A stretch of DNA of 64,000 bases from an uncultured Psychroserpens sp. (GTDB lineage: Bacteria; Bacteroidota; Bacteroidia; Flavobacteriales; Flavobacteriaceae): NCBI RefSeq assembly GCF_947492715.1, contig NZ_CANLNS010000001.1:248001-312000 (forward strand), in the 5' to 3' direction. Below the pieces are notes generated by a model, which made no database searches, was not told where the DNA came from, and saw only the letters and a program-made list of their open reading frames with translations. Position 1 is the first letter of the stretch. Every line of letters starts with the position of its first letter. The translations under genes and the position numbers were made by a program. Shown piece after piece: positions 34,062-43,843 of the stretch.

Positions 34062-34502
34062 GTTCTGTTCAATAATTAATTTAGCCTTCATCATTGCAGT
34101 TTTCGTCTGTTTATGCATCATTTGTTTAATCAATTTACCAAAACACCAATATATAAACTTGTGTTTTACAATTAATGTGTTTGTTTGAATCCACTCCACA
34201 ACTTCCCCCTCGTTATTATAGACCCAAGATCCGCCTCCGCCCGAAAACAACAACGACTTTGTATTAGTCATAACAAGACTTGTTTTTAATGGGCGACGAC
34301 ATAACTTATATTTTAAGTCTGTTTGAAGTCCGCCCTTCATTTTTAAATGAACTAATTTGAATGGTTTTTTTTGAATCACCTCAGATTCCATTACTGCAGT
34401 ATCCCATTCAGGTCTGTTGTCAAAATCTTGGGTATAATTCCAAATAGCCTCTTGAGAAGCATTAATGATTAAAGATTGACTTATAGTAATTGTATTTTTC
34501 AT
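34050..34502 (-). CDS. SRPBCC-superfamily (START/Bet v 1-like) protein
   Basis: A 150-residue single-domain protein with the Bet v 1-like pattern: ISQSLIINASQEAIWNYTQDFDNRPEWDT at the N-terminus (written here in parts: NASQEAIWNY and DNRPEWDT) and a terminal helix (KQTKTAMMKAKLIIEQ). Such folds bind hydrophobic small molecules, but the ligand is unknown. The start ATG overlaps the cupin gene's stop (TGA) by 4 nt, so they are translated together; the 3' end overlaps the LytTR gene by 12 nt. Confidence 0.75.
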   Translation of the reverse strand: MKNTITISQSLIINASQEAIWNYTQDFDNRPEWDTAVMESEVIQKKPFKLVHLKMKGGLQTDLKYKLCRRPLKTSLVMTNTKSLLFSGGGGSWVYNNEGEVVEWIQTNTLIVKHKFIYWCFGKLIKQMMHKQTKTAMMKAKLIIEQNLST

Positions 34503-35035
34503 GCCTTAGGATATCCAAATAGTTGAGACAGTAACGAACCCGCTTTAAACATAAATCGTTGCAGTCTCCAAGGTACAATTCTAAAATAAGAATCGAAATA
34601 ATCCATCAGAATGAATGTATAAAATGGGTTATATGGAATATTATTCTTACTAATCTTACCCTCTTGAGATAACTTGTATGTTAATCGAAGTCCTTTTTCA
34701 ATATGCCTCGGATTAAATATTTCTGCTCTAAAGGAGGTCTCTGTATCCAATTCATTCCAAAAACTATGGAGCATCAATTTATCTACAATAACCTTGTTAC
34801 TTCCAGGTTTTAAAACGAAATACTCGTCACCTTTAGTGAGATGCAATTCACCAGTAAGAACCTGAAATGTTTCTACCTGAAATGGATGTCTGTGTCTTGG
34901 GGTTTTGGCCCATGATGATTTTGGAGCCAGAGTGAGTATAAATTCTGAAACTCTGCCTTTCGTTTCTTTTGCTGTTTGAAGAAATTCTATGCAATCTCCA
35001 GTGGCCTGATTTTTTATCACTTCGTTCATAAGCAT
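34499..35035 (-). CDS. Cupin-domain protein
   Basis: A 178-residue protein with a cupin core, PRHRHPFQVETFQVLTGEL (two His and a Glu suited to bind metal) and a second motif LMLHSFWNELD. I chose ATG 35035 (MLMNEVIK); a TTG at 35053 is also open. The C-terminal part is helical and ends LLSQLFGYPKA. The downstream SRPBCC gene overlaps it by 4 nt, so the two products may handle the same small molecule. The reaction cannot be told. Confidence 0.7.
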   Translation of the reverse strand: MLMNEVIKNQATGDCIEFLQTAKETKGRVSEFILTLAPKSSWAKTPRHRHPFQVETFQVLTGELHLTKGDEYFVLKPGSNKVIVDKLMLHSFWNELDTETSFRAEIFNPRHIEKGLRLTYKLSQEGKISKNNIPYNPFYTFILMDYFDSYFRIVPWRLQRFMFKAGSLLSQLFGYPKA

Positions 35036-35153
35036 AATCTCAATAGTAAACAAGATGTTTTAATGTATTGGAAAGTTAATTACAACACATCAAATTAGGA
35101 AACTAATATGATTTTTTGTGACGAATGGTATCACGATAGTTATTAATACCACT

Positions 35154-35181
35154 AAAAAAAGCCCCAGAAAATTCTGGAGCT
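35154..35181 (-). terminator. Terminator after the lipoprotein gene
   Basis: AGCCCCAGA (35160-35168) and TCTGGAGCT (35173-35181) form a stem with one mismatch and a 4-nt loop. On the minus strand it is followed by seven T residues, ending transcription of the gene at 35210. Confidence 0.7.
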
Positions 35182-35209
35182 TTAAAAACTAACTTAATCT
35201 ACTAAATAC

Positions 35210-36043
35210 TTAGTTCAAAGTCACATCGATCACATTTCCATTATTGGTAGTAAACGTAGCTTGATTATCGCAATCTCCAGATCCATAATCAAAGATCCCT
35301 CCAAAGTTAGTGCGTTGTACATCCACACTCCCACTCACAAAATAGAAGCAAATTACTTCACGTCGTAATGGCGTTAGGACTTCATAACTATGTTCATTGC
35401 CATTAACAAATGTTGTTGTCCAATAGCCCATAATTTCAAAAACATTATCACTCCAAACGCCGCTTCCAAATCCTTCAACCCATTCCTTAATTTTAAGTCC
35501 TTCTCTACTCGCTTGTGCACCATTAGGCCAAATCACAGTTAAATCTAAAGTATGAGTAAATTGCGGATTTCCATTTTCATTTGATAGTTCTTTCAGCAGT
35601 GTCTTGCTTCCTAAAATATGCTTAGCATCAAAGAAAAAATCCACTAAATCATATGTAATTAACACCTGTTGAGCTTCGGGGTTTCTTGTGTATGAAAATA
35701 CAATTTGTCCTTTAAGTAAATGACCATGAACCATACAACCTTCTGTTCCAAAATCTACGGTAACTTCTCTAAACCCTTGTTGAGCAACAACAGTAATTGT
35801 AACGCAATCTGGTAATCCCGATTGTTCCGATGTTCTATCTAAAGCATTAGACTCTTCACCTTCATAGGCATCGATAATAATATCGCCTATAACACTTGCC
35901 GCTGTATCAATATCTGAAGAGAGTCTAACTTCGGAAATTTCTACATTTTGTTCTTCTTCTGTTGCAGTATCTTCATTGCTACAACCTGTAAATGTTAAAC
36001 CTAAAACCACTAAGGTTAACATAAATTTTGTTCTTGCTTTCAT
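35210..36043 (-). CDS. Lipoprotein of unknown function
   Basis: A 277-residue protein with a lipoprotein signal (MKARTKFMLTLVVLGLTFTGC, Cys at about 21) followed by an acidic linker (SNEDTATEEEQN). The rest is beta-rich with several Cys (PDCVTITVV, TEGCMVHG, VICFYF and a SGDCDNQATF stretch) that could form disulfides. I recognise the general form from other Bacteroidota but not a function. It is monocistronic with its own terminator. Confidence 0.7.
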   Translation of the reverse strand: MKARTKFMLTLVVLGLTFTGCSNEDTATEEEQNVEISEVRLSSDIDTAASVIGDIIIDAYEGEESNALDRTSEQSGLPDCVTITVVAQQGFREVTVDFGTEGCMVHGHLLKGQIVFSYTRNPEAQQVLITYDLVDFFFDAKHILGSKTLLKELSNENGNPQFTHTLDLTVIWPNGAQASREGLKIKEWVEGFGSGVWSDNVFEIMGYWTTTFVNGNEHSYEVLTPLRREVICFYFVSGSVDVQRTNFGGIFDYGSGDCDNQATFTTNNGNVIDVTLN

Positions 36044-36138
36044 AATTGAATATTTGATGTTAATATGATGTTAAGACTATCCAAAAATGAAAACGTTTAA
36101 TTTTCAGAATAAAAAATAAAACTAGAGCTTATAAAACC

Positions 36139-36167
36139 TTGTAAATGATTAAAAATTATTATATTTG
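36139..36167 (+). promoter_or_regulatory. rpsO promoter
   Basis: TTG (36139-36141), 18 nt, then TATATTTG (36160-36167) matches the Bacteroidota consensus. It leaves a leader of about 50 nt before the rpsO start, long enough for autoregulation by S15, though I see no proven structure. Confidence 0.7.
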
Positions 36168-36222
36168 CCGCTTGAAAGAAAGACTTTCAACGTACATAAA
36201 AATCATTTACAATAATATTAGC

Positions 36223-36492
36223 ATGTATTTAGATCAAAAAGAAAAAGAAGCAATCTTTAAAAAACACGGTAAAGATGTCAAAGACACTGGAACAGCAGAA
36301 GGTCAAATTGCATTATTTACTTACAGAATTAACCACTTAACAGAACACTTAAAAAAGAATCGTAAAGATTATAACACAGAGCGTTCATTAGTAAAATTAG
36401 TAGGTAAGCGTCGTGCTTTACTTGATTACTTAACTAAGAAGGATATCTTAAGATATCGTGCGATAGTAAAAGAATTAGGATTAAGAAAATAA
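36223..36492 (+). CDS. rpsO: 30S ribosomal protein uS15
   Basis: An 89-residue protein matching uS15 over its full length (MYLDQKEKEAIFKKHG, then DTGTAEGQIALFTYRINHLTEHLK in parts: GTAEGQIALFTYRINHL, and VGKRRALLDYLTKKD). It binds 16S rRNA helices early in 30S assembly. The open frame extends upstream to 36145, but that extension overlaps the promoter and lacks homology, so I start at 36223. As in many bacteria, rpsO is followed by pnp. Confidence 0.95.
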   Translation: MYLDQKEKEAIFKKHGKDVKDTGTAEGQIALFTYRINHLTEHLKKNRKDYNTERSLVKLVGKRRALLDYLTKKDILRYRAIVKELGLRK

Positions 36493-36499
36493 TATTAAA

Positions 36500-36522
36500 G
36501 AGGCTTCGTGCCTCTTTTTTTT
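36500..36522 (+). terminator. Terminator after rpsO
   Basis: GAGGC (36500-36504), loop TTCGT, GCCTC (36510-36514) and eight T residues. The stem is short but the T-run is strong; read-through to pnp is possible. Confidence 0.7.
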
Positions 36523-36689
36523 ATATAACTAACTCTTACGATAGAGTATAACAGTCGTAAATAAGAAGCTAATTACAGTTTTTCATTGGTCAAGACATTT
36601 AATTGTCACACAACAACTACAACAACACAACGACCATTGTTTAACATTGTTCTAATATGTTATATCATTAGAACTAGAATTAAAAATTT

Positions 36690-38942
36690 ATGATTCCAAA
36701 AACTTTTAAAGAGGTCATTGACCTAGGTGACGGTAGAGAAATTTCTATTGAAACTGGAAAACTTGCAAAACAAGCACATGGTAGTGTTGTGGTGCAATCT
36801 GGAAAATGTATGTTATTATGTACAGTTGTTTCCAACTATCATCAAGCAGATGTAGACTTTTTACCATTAACAGTAGATTACAGAGAAAAATTTGCTGCAG
36901 CAGGACGTTATCCTGGAGGTTTTTTCAAAAGAGAAGCCAGACCAAGTGATGGTGAAGTCTTAACAATGCGTTTAGTAGACCGTGTATTACGTCCACTATT
37001 CCCAAAAGATTATCACTCTGAAACTCAAGTGATGATTCAGTTAATGTCTCATGACGAAAACGTAATGCCAGATGCTATGGCAGGATTAGCGGCTTCGGCA
37101 GCTATTCAATTATCAGATTTCCCATTTGAATGCCCAATTTCTGAAGCTAGAGTTGGTCGTATTAATGGTGAGTTTATCATCAACCCAACTCGAGCGCAGC
37201 TTGAAGAATCTGACATCGATATGATGATTGGAGCTTCGGCCGACTCTGTTATGATGGTTGAAGGTGAAATGGATGAAATTTCTGAAGAAGAAATGGCAGA
37301 AGCTATTAAGTTTGCGCATGAAGCTATTAAAGTGCAATGTGCAGCTCAAGTTAAATTAGCAGAAGCCTTTGGTAAGAAAGACGTTAGAGAGTACGATCCT
37401 GAACGTTCTGATGAAGACTTAGCAAAGAAAATTCACGATATGGTTTATGATAAAACCTATGCCATTGCAAAAGCTGGTTCTGCAAAGCACGAACGTGGTG
37501 CAGCATTTAGTGAAATTAAAGAAGAAGTTTTCGAGTCGTTCTCTGAAGAAGAGCAAGAAGACTTAGGGAAACTAATTCATAAATATGTTGCGAAAGCTCA
37601 AAAAGAAGCTATTAGAAACCTAACTTTAGATGAAGGTTTGCGTTTAGATGGTCGTAAAACTGATGAAATTAGACCCATATGGTGTGAGGTAGATTACTTA
37701 CCTTCAACTCATGGTTCGGCAATCTTTACTCGTGGGGAAACTCAAGCCTTAGCTACAGTAACATTAGGAACTTCTAGAGAAGCTAATCAAATTGATATGC
37801 CATCTTACGAAGGTGAAGAACGTTTCTATTTACATTATAATTTCCCTCCTTTTTCAACAGGAGAAGCTCGACCAATAAGAGGAACATCTCGTAGAGAAGT
37901 TGGTCATGGTAACTTAGCACAACGTGCCTTAAAAGGAATGGTTCCTGAAGAATGTCCTTACACGGTAAGAGTTGTATCTGAAGTTTTAGAATCTAATGGT
38001 TCATCTTCTATGGCAACAGTATGTTCTGGAACAATGGCATTAATGGATGCTGGTGTTCAATTAAAGAAACCTGTTTCTGGTATTGCCATGGGATTAATTT
38101 CTGATGCAGATTCTGGAAAGTATGCTGTTTTATCTGATATCTTAGGTGATGAAGATCACTTAGGTGATATGGATTTTAAAGTGACTGGTACCGCAGATGG
38201 TATTACGGCTTGTCAAATGGATATTAAGGTAAAAGGATTATCATATGAGATTTTAGTAAATGCACTAAAACAAGCTCGTGATGGTCGTTTACATATCTTA
38301 GAAAAATTAACTGACACTATAGCTACTCCAAATGCAGAAGTTAAGGAACATGCTCCTACAATGGTAACGAGACGTATTCCAAATGAATTTATTGGTGCGT
38401 TAATTGGTCCTGGTGGAAAGGTAATTCAAGAATTACAAAAAGAAACTGAGACAACTATCGTAATAAATGAAGATCCTGTAACTGAAGAAGGTATTGTTGA
38501 AGTATTAGGTGTTGGTAGCAAAGGTATTGATGCTGTTATGGCAAAAATTGATTCTTTATTATTTAAACCTGAAGTTGGAAGTGTTTACGAAGTAAAAGTA
38601 ATTAAGATGCTAGATTTTGGTGCTGTAGTAGAATATATGGAAGCGCCAGGAAACGAAGTATTATTACATGTTAGTGAGTTGGCTTGGGAACGTACGGAAA
38701 ATGTATCTGATGTTGTAAACATGGGAGATGTTTTTGATGTGAAGTACTTTGGTGTAGATTCTAGAACTCGTAAAGAGAAAGTATCTCGTAAAGCTATTTT
38801 ACCAAAACCAGAAGGTTGGCAACCAAGACCTCCAAGAGACAATAACAGTCGTGGTGGACGTGATAACAATAGAGGTAGAGATAATCGCGGACGTGATAAT
38901 CGTCGTGATGATCGTAAGCCAAGAGAAGACAAGAAAGATTAA
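36690..38942 (+). CDS. pnp: Polyribonucleotide nucleotidyltransferase (PNPase)
   Basis: PNPase degrades RNA from the 3' end using phosphate. The 750 residues show two RNase PH domains (GKMLLCTVV-like start, [19 protein letters not shown] in the first; [38 protein letters not shown] text in the second), then a KH domain ([20 protein letters not shown], about 560-580) and an S1 domain ([20 protein letters not shown], about 630-650). The last 40 residues are a low-complexity tail rich in Arg, Asn, Asp and Gly. The tail could bind RNA or protein partners. Transcription begins after the rpsO terminator or reads through it. Confidence 0.96.
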   Translation: MIPKTFKEVIDLGDGREISIETGKLAKQAHGSVVVQSGKCMLLCTVVSNYHQADVDFLPLTVDYREKFAAAGRYPGGFFKREARPSDGEVLTMRLVDRVLRPLFPKDYHSETQVMIQLMSHDENVMPDAMAGLAASAAIQLSDFPFECPISEARVGRINGEFIINPTRAQLEESDIDMMIGASADSVMMVEGEMDEISEEEMAEAIKFAHEAIKVQCAAQVKLAEAFGKKDVREYDPERSDEDLAKKIHDMVYDKTYAIAKAGSAKHERGAAFSEIKEEVFESFSEEEQEDLGKLIHKYVAKAQKEAIRNLTLDEGLRLDGRKTDEIRPIWCEVDYLPSTHGSAIFTRGETQALATVTLGTSREANQIDMPSYEGEERFYLHYNFPPFSTGEARPIRGTSRREVGHGNLAQRALKGMVPEECPYTVRVVSEVLESNGSSSMATVCSGTMALMDAGVQLKKPVSGIAMGLISDADSGKYAVLSDILGDEDHLGDMDFKVTGTADGITACQMDIKVKGLSYEILVNALKQARDGRLHILEKLTDTIATPNAEVKEHAPTMVTRRIPNEFIGALIGPGGKVIQELQKETETTIVINEDPVTEEGIVEVLGVGSKGIDAVMAKIDSLLFKPEVGSVYEVKVIKMLDFGAVVEYMEAPGNEVLLHVSELAWERTENVSDVVNMGDVFDVKYFGVDSRTRKEKVSRKAILPKPEGWQPRPPRDNNSRGGRDNNRGRDNRGRDNRRDDRKPREDKKD

Positions 38943-38963
38943 TTTCTTTTCTAAATAGATTAA

Positions 38964-38993
38964 AGCCTCACTAGATTTAGTGAGGCTTTTTTT
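38964..38993 (+). terminator. Terminator after pnp
   Basis: AGCCTCACTA (38964-38973), loop GATT, TAGTGAGGCT (38978-38987) and T residues to 38993. A perfect 10-bp stem. Confidence 0.85.
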
Positions 38994-39009
38994 ATATGAA
39001 TACGTCACA

Positions 39010-39804
39010 TTAAAATAATTGATAGGTTAATCCAAATTTTGACGTACCAATGTCTTCCTTGGCACTTTCATTTAACACGATAAACGTAAATTTTTTAAAT
39101 CTAAAACTCATAAAAACACCAATAAACTCGGAGTTTTCACCTTTTAAGTTTCCTGTTTTATTTAGTATATCACCTATATAAAATCCTAAACCTAATGCCC
39201 TATCATTATTGAGCTTAAAAACAGCTTCAGAACTAAAATTATAAGAGAATATTGATTTTTTATTGAATATTAATAAAGCAGGATCTTCGCTACTATTTTT
39301 AACCTTCTCTAAGGTATTTTGATAAGGTCCAAATTCGTAGTTGTATACAAGTTCTACACCAATTACGCGCCAATCCATCCTTTTGGTTGGAAGGTTTAGA
39401 TTGATTCCTGTTTTTGTATTAAGACTATAGAACGCTTTAGAATCATCGTTGACACCATCTATGATGGGGCCTCCAAATTTGTAATTTCCAAATGTTCCAC
39501 CCAAACCATAATGAAAATTAAAATATTTACGGGTAATACTCTTATGTCCTCTTATTGAAATTAGAGCTTTTTTGTCGGTCATGTTATTTGTAACCTCTTG
39601 ACTTCCCCTACTTAAATTAATAGAAACATAAGTTCCTTTATCATTTTCTCCTCTAAATTCTGGCTTTGCTGTGTATGATTTTATGGCTCCATAAGTTCCG
39701 CTGGTATAAACACGTTTTCCACATGAACTTAGCATAAAAACTCCAAGAATAGCAACGACTATTGCATGCCGTTTTGACTTGATTAATTGCTTATTATTTT
39801 TCAT
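39010..39804 (-). CDS. Lipoprotein of unknown function with beta-barrel-like repeats
   Basis: A 264-residue protein with a lipoprotein-type N-terminus (KRHAIVVAILGVFMLSSCGKR, Cys near residue 28) and a body of alternating strands (YFNFHYGLGGTFGNYKFGG, FSSEAVFKLNNDRALGLGFY) ending SKFGLTYQLF. The pattern suggests a small outer-membrane barrel or a lipid-anchored beta protein. I know no function. It is 5 nt downstream of the next lipoprotein gene, so the two are an operon. Confidence 0.65.
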   Translation of the reverse strand: MKNNKQLIKSKRHAIVVAILGVFMLSSCGKRVYTSGTYGAIKSYTAKPEFRGENDKGTYVSINLSRGSQEVTNNMTDKKALISIRGHKSITRKYFNFHYGLGGTFGNYKFGGPIIDGVNDDSKAFYSLNTKTGINLNLPTKRMDWRVIGVELVYNYEFGPYQNTLEKVKNSSEDPALLIFNKKSIFSYNFSSEAVFKLNNDRALGLGFYIGDILNKTGNLKGENSEFIGVFMSFRFKKFTFIVLNESAKEDIGTSKFGLTYQLF

Positions 39805-39809
39805 CTTTT

Positions 39810-40553
39810 CTAGAAATTAATTTCATAATAGGTTACTCCATCTTGAACAGTTGGTATAAATTCTGATTCGAACGTAGACACCTCACCATTTCTAGTTACT
39901 GTCCAACTTATCCTCGCCTCAGTACCTTCTTGAACCCTCTTAAAAATTGTTGAGTCAACATTATCACTTATCCATAAAGGCTGTAAACCATCTATTCCAA
40001 CACCAGGAGTCGTATAAGGCTCACTTACATCTCCCCTGTGTTCAATATGATATAGCGGAGCGCTATGATAGTTAGAACCAACATGGTAAAAACTCACAGA
40101 AATACGATCATTCTCATCGAAAGGGTTTATATTCTTGACCGTTACTTCCATTGGAAAGTATTTTCTAACTTTAAGTTCTAAGGGAATTTCCGATTGTATC
40201 TCTTCAAAGAAAAAACTATTGACATGTGCTATAATGTCTGTACAAATTTCCTCATCAATGACATAAATTGTGAAAAAGTTATTCGTGTTTTCATATTTGA
40301 GAATCGTATCTATGGAACCATTATCATCTGTTCTGACAATCTTCCTGCTAATGTCATAAGTACTTGAAAAAAGACCAGATCCTCCTACATCTTGGACTAA
40401 AATTAGAACCTCAGCCCCAGAGACAGGCTCGCCTGTAAATTCACTAATAACCCTCAGGCGAACATCCTGATAAGAGTCATCATCAATACTGCAACTTGAA
40501 ACGAAACAAGCACATATTAGTAACAAATTAATCTTTACGCATAATTTTTTCAT
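39810..40553 (-). CDS. Lipoprotein with transthyretin-like (carboxypeptidase-regulatory) domain
   Basis: A 247-residue protein with a lipoprotein signal (MKKLCVKINLLLICACFVSSC, Cys about residue 21) followed by SIDDDSY. Next is RLRVISEFTGEPVSGAEVLIL (about 32-52), which resembles the beta-sandwich of CarboxypepD_reg-type domains. The remainder is beta-rich without known motifs. It is the first gene of a two-lipoprotein operon with the gene at 39010, and lies divergent from a regulator (40689), leaving 135 nt for two promoters. Confidence 0.65.
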   Translation of the reverse strand: MKKLCVKINLLLICACFVSSCSIDDDSYQDVRLRVISEFTGEPVSGAEVLILVQDVGGSGLFSSTYDISRKIVRTDDNGSIDTILKYENTNNFFTIYVIDEEICTDIIAHVNSFFFEEIQSEIPLELKVRKYFPMEVTVKNINPFDENDRISVSFYHVGSNYHSAPLYHIEHRGDVSEPYTTPGVGIDGLQPLWISDNVDSTIFKRVQEGTEARISWTVTRNGEVSTFESEFIPTVQDGVTYYEINF

Positions 40554-40688
40554 AAGTCATTATTTTTAGATTATGCTTAAAATTACTTGTGATATTTAAG
40601 TGAAGTCTAACGAAAATGTCGAGATTATTGTATTTTTTTTGTATTTTTTACAATAATTAAACAATAACACCATACAAAATCTCATTAT

Positions 40689-41687
40689 ATGCAAGATTTA
40701 TTCATCTCCTATCTAAAAGACAAAAGCTCTGGCGCAACTTCATTTGTTGATGAAGTGGCTAGTGTTTTAGACATTGGTTATGATGCCGCTTATAGACGTG
40801 TTACGATGAAAACAAATTTAAGCCTCGAAGAGAGTATTACATTGGCGAAGTTTTACAAAATTTCGCTCAATAAGCTATATGAAGTTGGGAGTCAAAACAC
40901 CATTTTAACTGAAAAATCGCCTATCATTTCCAATGCATCTGATTTAGAAGATTATTTTAGAAAATCTATAGAAAACTTAAAGCCTCTTACACAGCTTAAA
41001 AGTGCATCTATTTTATATTCTGCTAAAGATATTCCGTTGTTTTATACACTCAAGGACTCTTATATAACACGTTATAAAATTTACGTTTGGCTGAAACTCA
41101 CAAATAAAGAGATGACCAAAAACAAAATTTCTTTTGATGATTTCATCAGTACAATCCCTACATCTTTATTAGAACAAGCTTTTGAACTCGGACAAACCTA
41201 CAATTATATAAATATTACCGAATTTTGGAATGACAATACCATTAACGGCACGCTTCAACAAATTGTCTACTTTTTTGAATCTCAGCTTTTATCTAAGCGC
41301 ATCGCGTTGAAAATTTGTGATGATTTAGAAGACATAATCCATCATGTAGAAAAACAAACCATTCAGCAGAGTATAATAAATTCAAAAAACAATGCTTCAT
41401 ACAACTTATATAAGAGTGATTTATTGACAATGAGTAATATCATTATGGTTAAGACCACACATAAAAAGGCATTTTTTGTGCCTTATACAGTTTTAGAGTA
41501 TTTAAAAATTGAGCATGACGAAACTTGCGCGATTATGGATGATTTTTTTAGCAGACAAATGACTAATTCTAAGTTATTAGTTCATTCTGGAGAGAAAGAT
41601 CGCACACTGTTTTTTAATAAAATGCTACAAAAAATCAATAAACTTAGAAACCAAATCAGTATCGACAATCCGTCTGGGTTTGAATAA
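40689..41687 (+). CDS. Helix-turn-helix regulator of a Bacteroidota family, copy 1 of 2
   Basis: A 332-residue protein with no signal peptide, so cytoplasmic. Residues 15-60 look like an XRE/lambda repressor-type helix-turn-helix (SFVDEVASVLDIGYDAAYRR, then LSLEESITLAKFY). A conserved core follows, ILYSAKDIPLFYT (108-120) and RYKIYVWLKL (128-137), shared with the gene at 44594. The C-terminus is helical and ends with HSGEKDRTLFFNKM. The same core appears in uncharacterised regulators of other Bacteroidota as far as I recall. It is convergent with the desaturase next to it, 3 nt between the stop codons. Confidence 0.7.
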   Translation: MQDLFISYLKDKSSGATSFVDEVASVLDIGYDAAYRRVTMKTNLSLEESITLAKFYKISLNKLYEVGSQNTILTEKSPIISNASDLEDYFRKSIENLKPLTQLKSASILYSAKDIPLFYTLKDSYITRYKIYVWLKLTNKEMTKNKISFDDFISTIPTSLLEQAFELGQTYNYINITEFWNDNTINGTLQQIVYFFESQLLSKRIALKICDDLEDIIHHVEKQTIQQSIINSKNNASYNLYKSDLLTMSNIIMVKTTHKKAFFVPYTVLEYLKIEHDETCAIMDDFFSRQMTNSKLLVHSGEKDRTLFFNKMLQKINKLRNQISIDNPSGFE

Positions 41688-41690
41688 CCT

Positions 41691-42746
41691 TTAAGCCTTA
41701 CCCATTCGTTTGAGTAATCTTAAATGCGATATAGCACCTCCAAAATAGGACGTTTGGTTTGGTGTAATACCGTTTTCAATTAACACTTTATAAAGTATTT
41801 TATTGAGTTTAGGATAGTGTACATGATGAATATGCGGAAATAAATGGTGTGCAACATGATTATTGAAACCTCCAAAAATAAAATTTGCGATATGACTAAA
41901 TGGATGCATATCGTTTGAACTTCCAATTTGGTTCATTAGCCATGACGTATTAATTAAACCGTCTTTATTAACTGTTGGATATAAAGTAGATTCTACATGA
42001 TGAGTCATAAAAAAAGTAAACAATAAAAAAAGAGACAATGTCATGTGCATAATTAAAAAACCGAATACAACAGCGTACCACATCTGTTGTGAAAACAGTA
42101 AAGGTAACAGCAATGTTATAATGATGTAAATCCCTTTCTGTAAGCAAAAGGATGCATAATACTTTATATTCTTCTTTCTTCTAAAGTTGTCTTTTGAAAA
42201 GAGAATTACAAGATCTTTAATACAAATCCAAAATAAAGAATAACTCATATACGCTATAGGAGCATAGACATACTGAAATCTGTGAAACCAATAAAATTCG
42301 CTATTAGGGATTACCCTAATTAACTTTGTGATTTTTAAATCGGAATCGTAGCCCTCAACATTTGGCGCATAATGGTGAGAATTTATATGTCTTTTTTTCC
42401 AGGCTTCTGCATGAGCTCCAACAATTGTGAATGATAGGATGTAAAACAAATTATTTACTTTCCTGCTTTTAAACACAGTATTGTGTGACAAATCATGTGA
42501 GAAATTAAATGCAAACAGTAAGGTTATAAATCCGTATGCCACATAACACAATAAAAACACATAGAGGTTATTCACCATAAATAAGCATGAATAGACTATA
42601 GTGGCCAAGACCCCGTAAAACAAAAATTTTAATATAACATGTCTGGACACATTTATCTTACTCGTTGAAACATACCTTTTCATTTGAGCAGTTAATAGTT
42701 CAAGTAATTGACTGTCAGTTGTTTTTTTAATATGTTTATCTTTCAT
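41691..42746 (-). CDS. Membrane fatty acid desaturase, copy A of the module
   Basis: A 351-residue di-iron desaturase with histidine boxes HDLSH, HINSHH and HVAHH (in NNHVAHHLFPHIHHVHY), and about four membrane helices. The third box has His instead of the Gln of front-end enzymes such as the one at 15893. The start overlaps the stop of the upstream desaturase by 11 nt, so the two are co-translated. The position of the new double bond cannot be told. Confidence 0.85.
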   Translation of the reverse strand: MKDKHIKKTTDSQLLELLTAQMKRYVSTSKINVSRHVILKFLFYGVLATIVYSCLFMVNNLYVFLLCYVAYGFITLLFAFNFSHDLSHNTVFKSRKVNNLFYILSFTIVGAHAEAWKKRHINSHHYAPNVEGYDSDLKITKLIRVIPNSEFYWFHRFQYVYAPIAYMSYSLFWICIKDLVILFSKDNFRRKKNIKYYASFCLQKGIYIIITLLLPLLFSQQMWYAVVFGFLIMHMTLSLFLLFTFFMTHHVESTLYPTVNKDGLINTSWLMNQIGSSNDMHPFSHIANFIFGGFNNHVAHHLFPHIHHVHYPKLNKILYKVLIENGITPNQTSYFGGAISHLRLLKRMGKA

Positions 42747-43833
42747 AAGGCCTCGGAATAAATTGAGTTTGAGTTCCCATAGTTTTCAAAAACCTGAAAT
42801 GTGCCGCGAGGGATTTTCTGTAAGACATTTCCATATAAGTTATATTATGTTTCTCCGCAACTTCTCTAAAAATTGGTAAAATATCCAAATAGTGAACGTG
42901 GCTAACATTGGGTAATAAATGGTGCAGAGCATGTGCATTAAACCCACCTAATGTCCAATTAAAAAATGTACTGTTAGCATTATAATCAACAGAAGTACAC
43001 ATTTGAAGCATTGGCCAACTCATATCCAAGGTATTATCAGAGTTTGCTTTTGGATGCTTTACAAAGTCAGATAAATGGGAAACCCCTAAAACACCTACAA
43101 ATATTAAAGACACTACGAAATGATTAAACACAAAAGCTAAAATTATAATCGTCCAATCGAATGGTAATACATAGATTGGTAGTACAATCATATAACCTAT
43201 GTATAACATTTTGTAAACGATTAGTTTTACAACTTCTTCTTTTGGTATCTCAATTTTTATAGTCCTACTAGAATAATTAACAAGCATTAAGGTTTCTCTA
43301 AATAAGAACCAATTTATAGAATACAGGAGATACAAAAATGGGGCATAATACTGTTGATACTTATGATACCATTTTAATGGTTGTGAGGTTGTCATTCTAA
43401 ACAAAGGATTATTTAAAACATCGATATCGCTTCCTTCAACATTTGTATATAAATGATGAGACTCGTTGTGATTTTTACCCCAAACGTAGGCATTGTTTCC
43501 TTGCAAGTTGAAACTAAGAGAAAACAAAAATCTATTCCAGAATTTACTTTTCACAGCAACACCATGAGCAGCGTCATGAGAAATATTAAATGCTGTTAAG
43601 AGTATGGATAAGCCCATTAAGAGGTAAAAGGCGTAAAAACTTACTAATGACGTACTGGTAATCATTAATACATAGAATAATATATCTAATGAAAAGTACA
43701 ATACAATTTTAAACAGCATTTTTTTTGATCCTGTTTTGTCAATTCTATTAACTAAAAAATGTAGATCTATCTTTTGCCTTAATTCTTTATAGAAAGCCGA
43801 TCCATTGTCTGTTGTGAATTTGAGTTTATTCAT
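42736..43833 (-). CDS. Membrane fatty acid desaturase, copy B of the module
   Basis: A 365-residue di-iron desaturase with histidine boxes HDAAH, HNESHH and HALHH (in NAHALHHLLPNVSHVHY). It resembles copy A and the enzyme at 15893 throughout and ends FRFLKTMGTQTQF. Tandem copies with distinct second and third boxes may act on different chain positions or on different lipid carriers. It follows the LA_2272-type gene by 10 nt and precedes copy A with an 11-nt overlap, giving a three-gene operon. Confidence 0.85.
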   Translation of the reverse strand: MNKLKFTTDNGSAFYKELRQKIDLHFLVNRIDKTGSKKMLFKIVLYFSLDILFYVLMITSTSLVSFYAFYLLMGLSILLTAFNISHDAAHGVAVKSKFWNRFLFSLSFNLQGNNAYVWGKNHNESHHLYTNVEGSDIDVLNNPLFRMTTSQPLKWYHKYQQYYAPFLYLLYSINWFLFRETLMLVNYSSRTIKIEIPKEEVVKLIVYKMLYIGYMIVLPIYVLPFDWTIIILAFVFNHFVVSLIFVGVLGVSHLSDFVKHPKANSDNTLDMSWPMLQMCTSVDYNANSTFFNWTLGGFNAHALHHLLPNVSHVHYLDILPIFREVAEKHNITYMEMSYRKSLAAHFRFLKTMGTQTQFIPRPYER

Positions 43834-43843
43834 AATATTATAT

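Noticed and set aside
38799-39008. Minus-strand frame opposite the pnp tail
   Set aside because: It is antisense to the Arg/Asp-rich tail; the Thr/Ile/Ser-rich product is an artefact of that composition.
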